Of a stretch of 58,956 nt of DNA, positions 26,132 to 34,354 are shown piece after piece. A model generated the notes under the pieces. The model saw only the letters and a program-made list of their open reading frames with translations, was not told the origin of the DNA and made no database searches. The translations under genes and the position numbers were made by a program. Position 1 is the stretch's first letter. The number at the start of each line of letters is the position of its first letter. This stretch comes from Bacteroidales bacterium (lineage in GTDB: Bacteria > Bacteroidota > Bacteroidia > Bacteroidales > UBA932), in assembly GCA_017438265.1 (NCBI GenBank), contig JAFRVZ010000034.1:1-58956 (forward strand), in the 5' to 3' direction.

Positions 26132-27250
26132 ATGGAATATAAAGTCGTAGAAGTTTTGTCGAAGAAGGACCTGCGGAGATTCATCCGTTTTCCGCTGGAC
26201 CTGTACCGGGACTGCAAACAGTATGTTCCTGCGCTCAATTCCGACCAGGTCAAGTCCCTGACCAAGGTTTCGACGCTGTCCTACTGCAAGCGCCGGATGT
26301 GGATGGTGCTGGATGGGGACAGGGTCGTCGGCCGCATCTGCGCGATGATCAATCCGCGCTACAATGCGCTCTACGACAAGAAGCGGATCCGCTTCGGCTG
26401 GTTCGACACGATCGACGACCTTGCCGTCGCGCGCCTGCTGATCGGGACCGCCGAAGCCTGGGCGAAGGAAGAAGGGATGACCGAAATCCACGGTCCGCTC
26501 TATTACAACACCTTCGGCAAGCAGGGCATGCTGGTCGAGGGCTTCGAGAACGTCCCGCCCTTCAACTGCCTCTACAACTATCCTTATTACAATACCCTGC
26601 TGGAGCAGCTCGGCTTCGGGAAGGAGTGCGACTGGGTGCAGTACAAGATGCCCGCGGACAAGGGCGTGCCCGAAAAGGCCGTGCGCATCTCGAAGCTGCT
26701 GATGGAGCGCTACAAGCTCCGCGAGGGCAGCATCGAGGACCTCAAGAAGGATCCTGCGATGGTCCGCAAGTTCTTCGAGGTCTACAACGAAAGCTTTGCC
26801 AGTGCGGTTTACAACTATGTGCCGCTGACGGAGGAAGAGATTGACGAGGAGGCGGCCTCGATGGTGCCGTTCCTCTCCGACAAGTGCTCCAGCATCATCT
26901 TCGACGAAGAAGGGGACCTGGTCGCCTTCGGCATCTCGTTCCCCTCGATTTCCCGCGCCCTGCAGCGCGCGAAGGGGCGCATGTTCCCGCTGGGCTGGCT
27001 GTACCTGCTGCTGGCGATGCGCGATTTCACGACGCTCGACCTGATGGTCAATGGCGCCGTCCCGAAGTGGCAGAACAAGGGCGTTTCCGCCGTCTACCAC
27101 TGCATCCTGGCCGACAAGGCGAAGCTGTACGGCTCGAAGTGGGGCATCTCGAACCCCCAGATCGAGAGCAACAGCGCCGTCAATATCTGGAACAGCTATG
27201 ACCACGAGCCGTTTATGCGGCGCAGGTGTTACATCAAGACAATCGACTGA
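26132..27250 (+). CDS. GNAT-fold (YghO-like) N-acetyltransferase-like protein
   Basis: 372 residues. It begins with KKDLRRFIRFPLDLYRDCKQ, a pattern seen in YghO-like proteins, and contains two halves resembling acyltransferase folds: about 1-190 (GDRVVGRICAMINPRY, then the conserved GPLYYNTFGKQGMLVEGF) and about 200-372 (GDLVAFGISFPSISRAL, KGVSAVYHCILADKAKLYG). No substrate can be named. It precedes prfA by 1 nt and shares its transcript. The family is widespread in Bacteroidetes and proteobacteria but uncharacterised as far as I know. Confidence 0.7.
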   Translation: MEYKVVEVLSKKDLRRFIRFPLDLYRDCKQYVPALNSDQVKSLTKVSTLSYCKRRMWMVLDGDRVVGRICAMINPRYNALYDKKRIRFGWFDTIDDLAVARLLIGTAEAWAKEEGMTEIHGPLYYNTFGKQGMLVEGFENVPPFNCLYNYPYYNTLLEQLGFGKECDWVQYKMPADKGVPEKAVRISKLLMERYKLREGSIEDLKKDPAMVRKFFEVYNESFASAVYNYVPLTEEEIDEEAASMVPFLSDKCSSIIFDEEGDLVAFGISFPSISRALQRAKGRMFPLGWLYLLLAMRDFTTLDLMVNGAVPKWQNKGVSAVYHCILADKAKLYGSKWGISNPQIESNSAVNIWNSYDHEPFMRRRCYIKTID

Positions 27251-27251
27251 T

Positions 27252-28340
27252 ATGGCAGAGAATTCATTGCTGGAAAAGGTCCTGTCCCTGCAGGACAAGT
27301 TCGCATCGCTCCAGGAGCAGCTGACCAGCCCCGAGGTGATGTCCGATATGAAGAAATACGTCCAGCTGAACAAGGACTACAAGCAGCTCGAGCCGATCAT
27401 CAAGACCGGCCTCGAATACAAGCGGATGCTCGATAACCTCGCCTCCGCGAAGGATGTCTTCATGAACGAGAAGGACGACGAGCTGAAGGAAATGGCCCGC
27501 GAGGAGATGACCGAGATTCAGGAGAAGCTCCCGAAGATGGAAGATGACATCAAGCTGATGCTGATTCCCGCCGACCCGGACGACGCGAAGAACGCGATGG
27601 TCGAGATCCGCGGCGGCACCGGCGGCGACGAAGCCGCCATCTTCGCCGGCGACCTCTTCCGGATGTACCAGCACTTCGCCGAGTCGCGCGGCTGGAAGCT
27701 CGAAGTCAGCGACCAGGCGCCCGGCACCGCCGGCGGCTTCAAGCAGATCGTCTTCAAGCTCTCCTCCGCCACGGAAGGCGTCTACGGCATCATGAAGTAC
27801 GAGTCCGGCGTCCACCGCGTCCAGCGCGTGCCCCAGACCGAGACCCAGGGCCGCATCCAGACCTCCGCCGCGTCCGTCGCCGTCTTCCCGGAAGCCGGCG
27901 AGTTCGACGTGACCATCGACCCGAACGACATCCGCAAGGACCTCTTCTGCGCCTCCGGCCCCGGCGGCCAGGGCGTGAACACGACCTATTCCGCCGTCCG
28001 CCTGACCCACATCCCGACGGGCATCGTCGTCCAGTGCCAGGAGGAGCGCTCCCAGCTCAAGAACGCCGAGCGCGCGATGGAGGAACTCCGTTCCCGTATC
28101 TACAACATGGAACACCAGAAGTACCTGGACGAAATCGCCGCGAAACGGAAGACCATGGTCTCGACCGGCGACCGTTCCGCCAAGATCCGCACGTACAATT
28201 ACCCGCAGGGCCGCGTCACGGACCACCGCACCGGCTGGAGCATGTACAACCTCCCCGTCTTCATGGACGGAGACATCTTCGAGTGCATCGAACAGCTCCA
28301 GATCGCCGAAAACGCGGAAAGACTGAAAGAGGCTGCCTAG
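27252..28340 (+). CDS. prfA: Peptide chain release factor 1
   Basis: 362 residues. Recognises UAA and UAG and triggers peptide release. Class marks: GGTGGDEAAIFAGDL, the codon-recognition region RVQRVPQTETQGRI (PxT tripeptide, here PQT, which distinguishes RF1 from the SPF of RF2), and SGPGGQGVNTT with the universal GGQ (Gly where many bacteria have His, a Bacteroidetes-type variant). The start is the ATG 1 nt after the preceding stop. The gene ends in TAG, which lies in the hairpin of its own terminator. Confidence 0.97.
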   Translation: MAENSLLEKVLSLQDKFASLQEQLTSPEVMSDMKKYVQLNKDYKQLEPIIKTGLEYKRMLDNLASAKDVFMNEKDDELKEMAREEMTEIQEKLPKMEDDIKLMLIPADPDDAKNAMVEIRGGTGGDEAAIFAGDLFRMYQHFAESRGWKLEVSDQAPGTAGGFKQIVFKLSSATEGVYGIMKYESGVHRVQRVPQTETQGRIQTSAASVAVFPEAGEFDVTIDPNDIRKDLFCASGPGGQGVNTTYSAVRLTHIPTGIVVQCQEERSQLKNAERAMEELRSRIYNMEHQKYLDEIAAKRKTMVSTGDRSAKIRTYNYPQGRVTDHRTGWSMYNLPVFMDGDIFECIEQLQIAENAERLKEAA

Positions 28341-28352
28341 GCAGCCTCTTTT
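28326..28352. terminator. Terminator overlapping the prfA stop codon
   Basis: The perfect palindrome AAAGAGGCTGCC-TA-GGCAGCCTCTTT (28326-28351) continues with T-rich sequence. The prfA stop TAG at 28338-28340 forms the loop region. By symmetry it also serves the convergent glycosidase gene ending at 28359. Confidence 0.85.
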
Positions 28353-28358
28353 CGGTAT

Positions 28359-31300
28359 CTATTTGAAGTGGTTGTACAGGACGACCGGGCGGGTCCGCCG
28401 GATGGACATGGAGGGGAACCACATGTCTTCCGCGGTGATGCCGCACTGCTCGATCGCTTCGACGCAGTACTCCAGGCGGCCGAAGTTCGAGTCGACGTTG
28501 TTGGTGCCGAAGGTGAATTTGATGCCGCGGGACTTGGCCTTGCGGATGATGTCGAAGGAAGGAATCTTGTAGCGCGGATTGATTTCCAGGGCAATCTGGT
28601 ACTTCTGGAGGACATCCAGCACGCGGTCCACGCGCTCCGGGGTCCAGTATTTCGCATAATCCGGATTCATGTCGTCCGGGATGTAGGTCGGGTTCGCGAA
28701 GATGTCCGCGGGCTCGTTGGTCAGGATCAGGACCGTCTGGTTCACGATCTGCTCCATATAGCCTTCCTTGTCAATGTCGTCGTAGTGGACTTCCTCGGGA
28801 CGGTAGATGCGGCTGTTGCGGCCCTTGTGGTCGATGATGGTCATCGCATCCGTGAAGAGGTAGTCGAACGCGCCGAGGGCCTCCTGCGAGAAGGTGGCGG
28901 TCCACTTGCGGCCCTCGCCCTGCACACCGCGGAGGAACGGCATGTCCTTGACCTCGTCCAGGTAGGCATAGACTTCCTCGTCGCTCAGGAGCATCCGGCC
29001 CACGCCGCCTTCCCCGGCGTTCGGGGCGACGCCGTAGTTGATGCCGTAGTTCATCGACATCGCATGGGCCATCTCCTTCGTCAGGTCACCCTTGAGGTGG
29101 ACGTGGTAGTCGATGACCGGGAAGTCCTGCTGCTGCAGGCGGATGATTGCGTCGTTCTGCTCATCGACCGCCGGCATCGTGGCGTCGGGGTTGGTCGCAT
29201 CCGCGGGCAGGGCACGGAGGTGGAGGTCCTTGAAATGGACCGTCCCCTGCGTGCCGGCGATGCAGAGGCCGCCCTTGCCGAGCAGCTGGCGGTTGTGCTT
29301 TGCGGTGCGGTACGGGATCGCCGGTTCGGTGTAACAGACGACCTCCGTTCCGTTCACGGCGACGGAGATGTTCTTGCCGCGGACGGCGACCGTGAGGTCG
29401 AACCACTCGCCGTCTTCCGCGAGCGAGCGGTACAGGTTGCGCACAGAGGCGAGGCTGCCCGTCTTGCGGGTCCCGTCTATCGGGCCGTTGTGGAGCAGGA
29501 CCTCATATCCGCCGCCCTTACCGTCGGTGTGAAAAAAAACCGAAGCGCTGGCCCCCTTCTCCGCAAGGACTTTGGTGTCCAGGATGAAGTTGGTATACTC
29601 GCCTTCCAGCTCGCGGACCTTGTTCTCGGCCACGGCGAACTCGGACATGCAGTCGATCACCTTGCGGTTCGCGGCCGCGACGCGGTCCACGTCCATCTTG
29701 ATGATTTCGCGGTCATAGGTCATCAGGCCGTTGACCTCGATCTCCACGTCGGTGGTCTGGGTATAGACCGCGGCGGAGCAGCCCTCGCGCACGAGGTCCT
29801 CCAGCATGGCGGCGTACTCGACATACGCGTCGGTCACTTCGGCGCCGCTCTTGTACTGGACATAACCCCAGTTCTTGTCCTTCTGCCAGAGGTGGCCTTC
29901 GACCGGGAAGCCGATGCCGCCGTACTCGCCGAGGACGTTGACCATGTCAGGGTCGAAGATGCGGAGGGCCGGGTGGGGATAGTTGTGGCTGTCGAGGATG
30001 TCGCCGACGCCCTGGAACCAGTTGCCGCCGGAGGCCATGTTGACGAGGCGGGTGCGGTCCTGCGCATAGGTGAAGTCCACGACTTCCGGAGTATCGAACT
30101 GGGACCAGGCCTCGTTGAAGGGGACCCAGACGACGATGCTTTGGAACTTCTTCAGCTGGGCGATGATCTCGCTCCACTCCTTATAATAATTGGCTTTCGC
30201 GCCGTCGGTGACCTTGCTGTCATCCTCGCGGGTCGCGTATTCGCGGGTCTTCCAGTGGCTGCTGCGGTTGTCCGTGAAGGACGGCATGTCCTGCCAGACG
30301 AGGACGCCCATCTGGTCGCAGGCGTAGAACCAGGTGAAGGGTTCGACCTTGATGTGCTTGCGGATCATATTGAATCCGTGGGCCTTGGTCTGCTCGATGT
30401 CGTAGCGCATCGCCGCGTCGGTCGGCGGCGTGTAGAGGCCGTCCGGCCACCAGCCCTGGTCGAGCGGGCCGTAGTGGAAGAGGAACTCGTTGTTCAGGGC
30501 CATGCGCAAGTGGCCTTCCGCATCGCGCACCTTGGAAATCTTGCGCATCGCGGTATAGGCGTCCACCTTGTCCACGACCTTGCCGCCGCGGACGATGCTG
30601 AGCCGCAGGCCGTAGAGGTAGGGCTCATCCGGGGTCCAGAGCTTCATGTCCGGGACGGCGAGCGTCAGTTCAGCGTTCCGGCTGCCGGCCACTTCCTGCT
30701 GCGTGAGCACCTTGCGGGAAGGCTTCGCCGTCGAATAGCCGACGGCGCCGTCCAGCAGCTCGACGCGGACCAGGTCCCCGCCGCGCAGGGCGTCAGTCGC
30801 GACGCTGACGCGCATCGAGGCGGCGTCGATGTCGGTCACAACGTTATAGTCCACGATGCGGCTCTCGGCCACCGGCTCGAGCCAGACGGACTTCCAGATG
30901 CCGGTCACGGCAGTATACCAGATGCCGCTCGGGTTAAGGACCTGCTTGCCGTGGGGCTGGAACTCGGTGATGTCGGTCGCATCCGTGACCTTCAGGACGA
31001 GCTTCTGCTCCCCGCCCTCGAGGTAAGGGGTGATGTCGTATTCGAAGGCCGTATAGGCGCCGGTATGGGGGTCGAGCGGGATGCCGTTGATCGTGGCTTC
31101 GGTCTTCCAGTCGACGCCGTCGAAGTGCAGCAGGACCCGCTTGCCCTTCCAGGAACGCGGGATTTCGAAAGAGGTGCTGTACCAGAGGGCATCCTCCGGG
31201 GTCACCGTCCGGCCGACTCCCGAGAGCGCGGATTCGACGGCAAAGGGGACGAGGATCTGGCCGTCCGCCTGCGGCATCGTGGCCGAAGCAATCGGGGCGA

Positions 31301-31517
31301 TGGCGTAGTCCCAGAGTCCGTTCAGGGATTTCCAGTCGGAACGCACCATCTGCGGGCGCGGGTACTCCGGATGGGAATTCGACGGGGAGACCTCCGCCGC
31401 CCAGCGGGTCATGATGTTGTCTCCGGCCGGCGCCCAGTCGGTCACGGGCTCCTGCTTGCAGGAAGCCAGCCCCAGCGCAAGCGCCGCGAGAGTCAGGATA
31501 AAACTGCGAGTCTTCAT
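28359..31517 (-). CDS. Three-module lipoprotein: GH2 glycosidase, DUF1080 domain, PHP-like metallohydrolase domain
   Basis: 1052 residues. Lipoprotein signal with lipobox GLASC (Cys20), so surface or periplasmic. Residues about 55-625 are a GH2 enzyme: jelly-roll (NGLWDYAIAP, WYSTSFEIP), Ig-like part, and TIM barrel with acid/base Glu469 in VPFNEAW and nucleophile Glu531 in GEYGG. Residues about 635-770 match DUF1080, the 3-keto-glycoside hydrolase/concanavalin-like family (FFHTDGKGGGYEVLLHNGP, VAVNGTEVV). Residues about 798-1052 form a PHP-like hydrolase domain (DYHVHLKGDLTKE with His805/His807, NPTYIPDDM, FTFGTNN). It likely acts on a plant or host glycan, possibly one with an oxidised sugar; the substrate is unknown. 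It lies 11 nt after rsmD and is the last gene of that run. Confidence 0.85.
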   Translation of the reverse strand: MKTRSFILTLAALALGLASCKQEPVTDWAPAGDNIMTRWAAEVSPSNSHPEYPRPQMVRSDWKSLNGLWDYAIAPIASATMPQADGQILVPFAVESALSGVGRTVTPEDALWYSTSFEIPRSWKGKRVLLHFDGVDWKTEATINGIPLDPHTGAYTAFEYDITPYLEGGEQKLVLKVTDATDITEFQPHGKQVLNPSGIWYTAVTGIWKSVWLEPVAESRIVDYNVVTDIDAASMRVSVATDALRGGDLVRVELLDGAVGYSTAKPSRKVLTQQEVAGSRNAELTLAVPDMKLWTPDEPYLYGLRLSIVRGGKVVDKVDAYTAMRKISKVRDAEGHLRMALNNEFLFHYGPLDQGWWPDGLYTPPTDAAMRYDIEQTKAHGFNMIRKHIKVEPFTWFYACDQMGVLVWQDMPSFTDNRSSHWKTREYATREDDSKVTDGAKANYYKEWSEIIAQLKKFQSIVVWVPFNEAWSQFDTPEVVDFTYAQDRTRLVNMASGGNWFQGVGDILDSHNYPHPALRIFDPDMVNVLGEYGGIGFPVEGHLWQKDKNWGYVQYKSGAEVTDAYVEYAAMLEDLVREGCSAAVYTQTTDVEIEVNGLMTYDREIIKMDVDRVAAANRKVIDCMSEFAVAENKVRELEGEYTNFILDTKVLAEKGASASVFFHTDGKGGGYEVLLHNGPIDGTRKTGSLASVRNLYRSLAEDGEWFDLTVAVRGKNISVAVNGTEVVCYTEPAIPYRTAKHNRQLLGKGGLCIAGTQGTVHFKDLHLRALPADATNPDATMPAVDEQNDAIIRLQQQDFPVIDYHVHLKGDLTKEMAHAMSMNYGINYGVAPNAGEGGVGRMLLSDEEVYAYLDEVKDMPFLRGVQGEGRKWTATFSQEALGAFDYLFTDAMTIIDHKGRNSRIYRPEEVHYDDIDKEGYMEQIVNQTVLILTNEPADIFANPTYIPDDMNPDYAKYWTPERVDRVLDVLQKYQIALEINPRYKIPSFDIIRKAKSRGIKFTFGTNNVDSNFGRLEYCVEAIEQCGITAEDMWFPSMSIRRTRPVVLYNHFK

Positions 31518-31528
31518 AAGCCAAGTAT

Positions 31529-32065
31529 TTAACGTTTTTCAAAAAAGGAGAAATGGACCCGGCCGTAAACCTTTTCCTTGACGAAATACGGATGGTCCGT
31601 GTAGGAGTGAGCGTCGCCGTGCTCCAGGATCAGGTAGCGCTCCGGATAGAGGAGGTCCGCCCCGAAGACCCGGTCCGGGAAGGATTCGAGCCCCTCCGCC
31701 GCATACGGCGGATCGGCGAACACCAGGTCGAACTTCTGCGCGCAGCGCGGCAGGAAGTCGAAGACATTGTCCCGGACGACGGTGACCGCGTCCAGGCCGA
31801 GCCGGGCGGCCTCCGCCTTGATGAAGGCCGCGTTCTCGCGCGCCATTTCGACGCACCAGACCCGGGCGGCTCCCCGGGAGGCGAATTCGAAGGAGACGGC
31901 GCCCGTCCCGCCGAAGAGGTCCAGCACCTGGAGGTCCTCGAATTCGTATTCGTTGTTCAGGACATTGAAAAGGCCCTCACGGGCAAAGTCGGTCGTCGGA
32001 CGCGCCTTGTACCCGGGCGGCGGCAGGATGCTCCGCCCCTTGAGCTTACCCCCGATAATCCTCAT
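31529..32065 (-). CDS. rsmD: 16S rRNA (guanine-N2)-methyltransferase RsmD
   Basis: 178 residues. Methylates G966 of 16S rRNA with S-adenosylmethionine. MRIIGGKLKGRSI is the classic N-terminus; SAM-binding motif DLFGGTG at 49-55; catalytic DPPY at 118-121. The start at 32065 overlaps the DUF3822 stop as ATGA, implying translational coupling; longer readings of the frame run through DUF3822. It is followed after 11 nt by the large glycosidase gene. Confidence 0.95.
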   Translation of the reverse strand: MRIIGGKLKGRSILPPPGYKARPTTDFAREGLFNVLNNEYEFEDLQVLDLFGGTGAVSFEFASRGAARVWCVEMARENAAFIKAEAARLGLDAVTVVRDNVFDFLPRCAQKFDLVFADPPYAAEGLESFPDRVFGADLLYPERYLILEHGDAHSYTDHPYFVKEKVYGRVHFSFFEKR

Positions 32066-32523
32066 AAAGCCTCCACGGATCTGAAATACCGGCAGAGGGA
32101 CATTTCCTCCTCCCCGCCGAGGGGCGTACGGAAATGCAGGGTAGAAACTTCCGGATTCAGCTGCAGCGACTTCATCGTCGCGAAGATGAAATACTCGGCC
32201 GTCACGAACTCCTCCGCAGGGAACACATTCGCGAACAGCAGGCGCTCCCCCGCGGCAACCGCAAGGCTCAGGCAGCCTTCCTCCCACCCCGCGGCAATCT
32301 TGTAATGGCCGGGGCAGCGGGGAAGGTCGCGCAGCAGCGAAAGCAGCTCCGGCGGCCGCTTTCCGACGGGGGCATAGACGAGCACGGCATCATACGCAGG
32401 CAAGGCCGCGGTTTCCACGGCCTCGTCCTCCCCGAGCGGGAAAACTTCCGAAAGAAAACACCTTGGGTCCTTCTCATCGCAGAAACGAGTCGGCACCAAG
32501 GTGCATTTAGGTATTTGGGTCAT
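32062..32523 (-). CDS. Short DUF3822-family protein
   Basis: 153 residues. DUF3822 proteins normally sit directly before rsmD in Bacteroidetes, and the ATGA overlap here fits. The body (CTLVPTRFCDEKDPRC, AVLVYAPVGKRPPELL, LLFANVFPAEEFVTAEYFIF) corresponds to the second half of the usual actin-like family of about 260-280 residues. The N-terminal half seems to be missing, with the ATG beginning right before the 'LVP' segment. Gap to the upstream gene is 4 nt. Function unknown; family assignment comes from context and pattern memory, so moderately sure. Confidence 0.65.
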   Translation of the reverse strand: MTQIPKCTLVPTRFCDEKDPRCFLSEVFPLGEDEAVETAALPAYDAVLVYAPVGKRPPELLSLLRDLPRCPGHYKIAAGWEEGCLSLAVAAGERLLFANVFPAEEFVTAEYFIFATMKSLQLNPEVSTLHFRTPLGGEEEMSLCRYFRSVEAL

Positions 32524-32527
32524 TATC

Positions 32528-33223
32528 CTATTCCCAGTTGCCCGCGTTGTTGTTCGGAGCGGTCACGCTGCCGACCTGGAGACCTTCGTACTTGTTCTGG
32601 TCACGGCGCTCGGCGTCGAGGTTGATGCGAAGCTGGTTGTCCATGCCCTTCAGGAGGGACTTGTAAGGCATCTTGGCCTCGAACAGCGGAACCTGGACAC
32701 CGGAGACGGTCTTGACGATCGCGTCCATCTGGACGGGCTCGTTGTCAGAGAACGGAATGTACTTGAGGAGATCCGGGTTGAAGTCGGTGCGGTCCGTGAA
32801 GAGGCTCTGGCGGACGGGGACCTTGTTCTTGACGCTGAACACGAGGTTCTTGTCACCTTTCTGGTACATCTCATAGAGCTTGTCGGCGGTAATGCCGCGG
32901 TTCGCCTTCTTGACAGCCTCGGTATGGGTCACGGCGAGGGAGTCATCCTGGGAACCGATCTGCATCACGACCTCCATGTCACCGTTGCGGTAGAAATCGG
33001 CGAGGGAGTCGATGGAAGCGGTGAAACGGTTGTTGACACTCTTGAAAGCGACTTCCAGGTCACGGATGTCCTTGAGGTTCTGGATAGCGACCTTTTCACG
33101 CTGGGCCTTCTCCTTGTTGAACTTGACAGGCTGCATGATACTGGAAACATTCACCCACACGAGCAGCACGATGATGGCGGGAAGAACCAGCCAGGTCAGA
33201 AGTTTTTTAAGAATTCCGTTCAT
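32528..33223 (-). CDS. Conserved protein with single N-terminal membrane anchor, function unknown
   Basis: 231 residues. One hydrophobic segment at about 8-27 (KLLTWLVLPAIIVLLVWVNV) anchors an otherwise soluble, charged domain (likely periplasmic), beginning with a helical KFNKEKAQREKVAIQNLKDI stretch. I do not recognise the family. The start at 33223 is fixed by a near-perfect promoter: an upstream frame start at 33274 lies outside the transcript. It is the first gene of the run with DUF3822, rsmD and the GH2 fusion, and divergent from the NrnA-like gene. Confidence 0.75.
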   Translation of the reverse strand: MNGILKKLLTWLVLPAIIVLLVWVNVSSIMQPVKFNKEKAQREKVAIQNLKDIRDLEVAFKSVNNRFTASIDSLADFYRNGDMEVVMQIGSQDDSLAVTHTEAVKKANRGITADKLYEMYQKGDKNLVFSVKNKVPVRQSLFTDRTDFNPDLLKYIPFSDNEPVQMDAIVKTVSGVQVPLFEAKMPYKSLLKGMDNQLRINLDAERRDQNKYEGLQVGSVTAPNNNAGNWE

Positions 33224-33256
33224 TATTCTGTGATTTATAATAATCAATGCGTCGGA

Positions 33257-33288
33257 CAAAGTTAAAAAATCCATTTATGAAATGCAAT
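33257..33288 (-). promoter_or_regulatory. Promoter of the 33223-28359 operon
   Basis: -7 box TAACTTTG at 33257-33264 and ATTG at 33285-33288, 20 nt apart; leader of about 30 nt. Confidence 0.78.
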
Positions 33289-33296
33289 ATTCTTTG

Positions 33297-33304
33297 TAAA
33301 TTTG
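33297..33304 (+). promoter_or_regulatory. -7 box of the nrnA-like operon
   Basis: TAAATTTG, 18 nt before the ATG at 33323. It lies just beyond the divergent -33 element, so the two promoters share DNA. Confidence 0.65.
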
Positions 33305-33322
33305 CATTCGAAAAAAGACGCC

Positions 33323-34354
33323 ATGGAGGACAGATTCCCGGAAATCATCATCCGCGCGAAGCAGATAGCGCTCGTGACCCACACGCACCCCGACGGTGAC
33401 GCCGTGGGCAGTACGCTCGCCCTCCGCGCCTTCCTGGAAGAGAACTGCGGCAAGCACGCCGTGAAGGCCCTCTATCCGACCCCGTGGCCGGATTCGGTGG
33501 ACTTCCTCTTCGAAGGCATCCGGGACAAGGTCCTCGTCTGGGAGCAGGATCCCCGGGAGACTGCCCGCTGGATAGACGGCAGCGACCTCATCATCTGCCT
33601 GGACTTCAACGTGTTCAGCCGTACGGACGGGATGGAGGGCGCCCTGCGCGGCTCCGCCGCCCCCAAGGTCCTGATCGACCACCACCCCAACCCGGACCGC
33701 GCCGCCTTCGAACTCTGCTTCTCCCGCACGGAAACTTCCTCCGCCAGCGAGCTGCTGTTCCAGATCCTCCTCACGCTCCCCCAGAGCGGCGGCATGGCCC
33801 GGAATCTCCCGCAGCGCAGCCTGGACGCCCTGATGACCGGCATCACGACCGACACGAACAATTTCGCCAACTCCGTTTACCCCTCGACCCTGCAGGCCTA
33901 TGCGGAACTGCTCTCGGCCGGCGCGGACCGCGAAACGATCCTGGAGAACGTCTTCCAGTGCTTCCGCGAGAACCGTCTCCGCCTGATGGGCCATCTCCTC
34001 CGTGACAAAATGGTCCTGTGCCCCGACGGGCTGGCCTATATGATCCTGGATGCCGCGACGGCCGCCGCCTACGACATCCGCGACGGCGAGCTCGAAGGGA
34101 TGGTCAACCTCCCCCTGTCGCTCGCGCAGGTGAAAATGAGCGTTTTCCTCCGCGAGGAAGGCGACCACTTCCGCGTCTCGATCCGCTCCAAGCGGGGCTG
34201 GTCGGCGAACCGCTGCGCGGTGGAGCAGTTCCACGGCGGCGGCCACGAGCAGGCCGCGGGCGGCAGGCTCTACTTCCCCGCCGACATCCCGTCCCCCGCG
34301 GACGCCGCCGCCTACATTGAATCGCACACAAAAGGCTATCTGAATGAAAATTAA
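33323..34354 (+). CDS. DHH/DHHA1 phosphoesterase (NrnA-like nanoRNase / pAp phosphatase)
   Basis: 343 residues. DHH domain with HTHPDGDAVGS (metal Asp24 and Asp26) and LIDHHPNPD; C-terminal DHHA1 domain with the substrate-binding GGGHEQAAGG. Characterised NrnA enzymes degrade 2-5-nt RNA and dephosphorylate pAp in the cytoplasm. An in-frame TTG at 33302 lies within the -7 box and is not the start. Its end overlaps the first FKBP gene by 11 nt. It heads a six-gene run to 39195. Confidence 0.92.
   Translation: MEDRFPEIIIRAKQIALVTHTHPDGDAVGSTLALRAFLEENCGKHAVKALYPTPWPDSVDFLFEGIRDKVLVWEQDPRETARWIDGSDLIICLDFNVFSRTDGMEGALRGSAAPKVLIDHHPNPDRAAFELCFSRTETSSASELLFQILLTLPQSGGMARNLPQRSLDALMTGITTDTNNFANSVYPSTLQAYAELLSAGADRETILENVFQCFRENRLRLMGHLLRDKMVLCPDGLAYMILDAATAAAYDIRDGELEGMVNLPLSLAQVKMSVFLREEGDHFRVSIRSKRGWSANRCAVEQFHGGGHEQAAGGRLYFPADIPSPADAAAYIESHTKGYLNEN

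Noticed and set aside
28359-29125. Loss of a metal site in the PHP-like domain because it ends in FTFGTNN instead of a GSDAH-type motif
   Set aside because: I recall similar stand-alone proteins with the same FTFGTNN segment, so this looks like a family trait rather than a local defect.
31529-32287. 252-residue version of RsmD
   Set aside because: The extra 74 residues are the out-of-frame reading of DUF3822; MRIIGGKLKGRSI is the family N-terminus.
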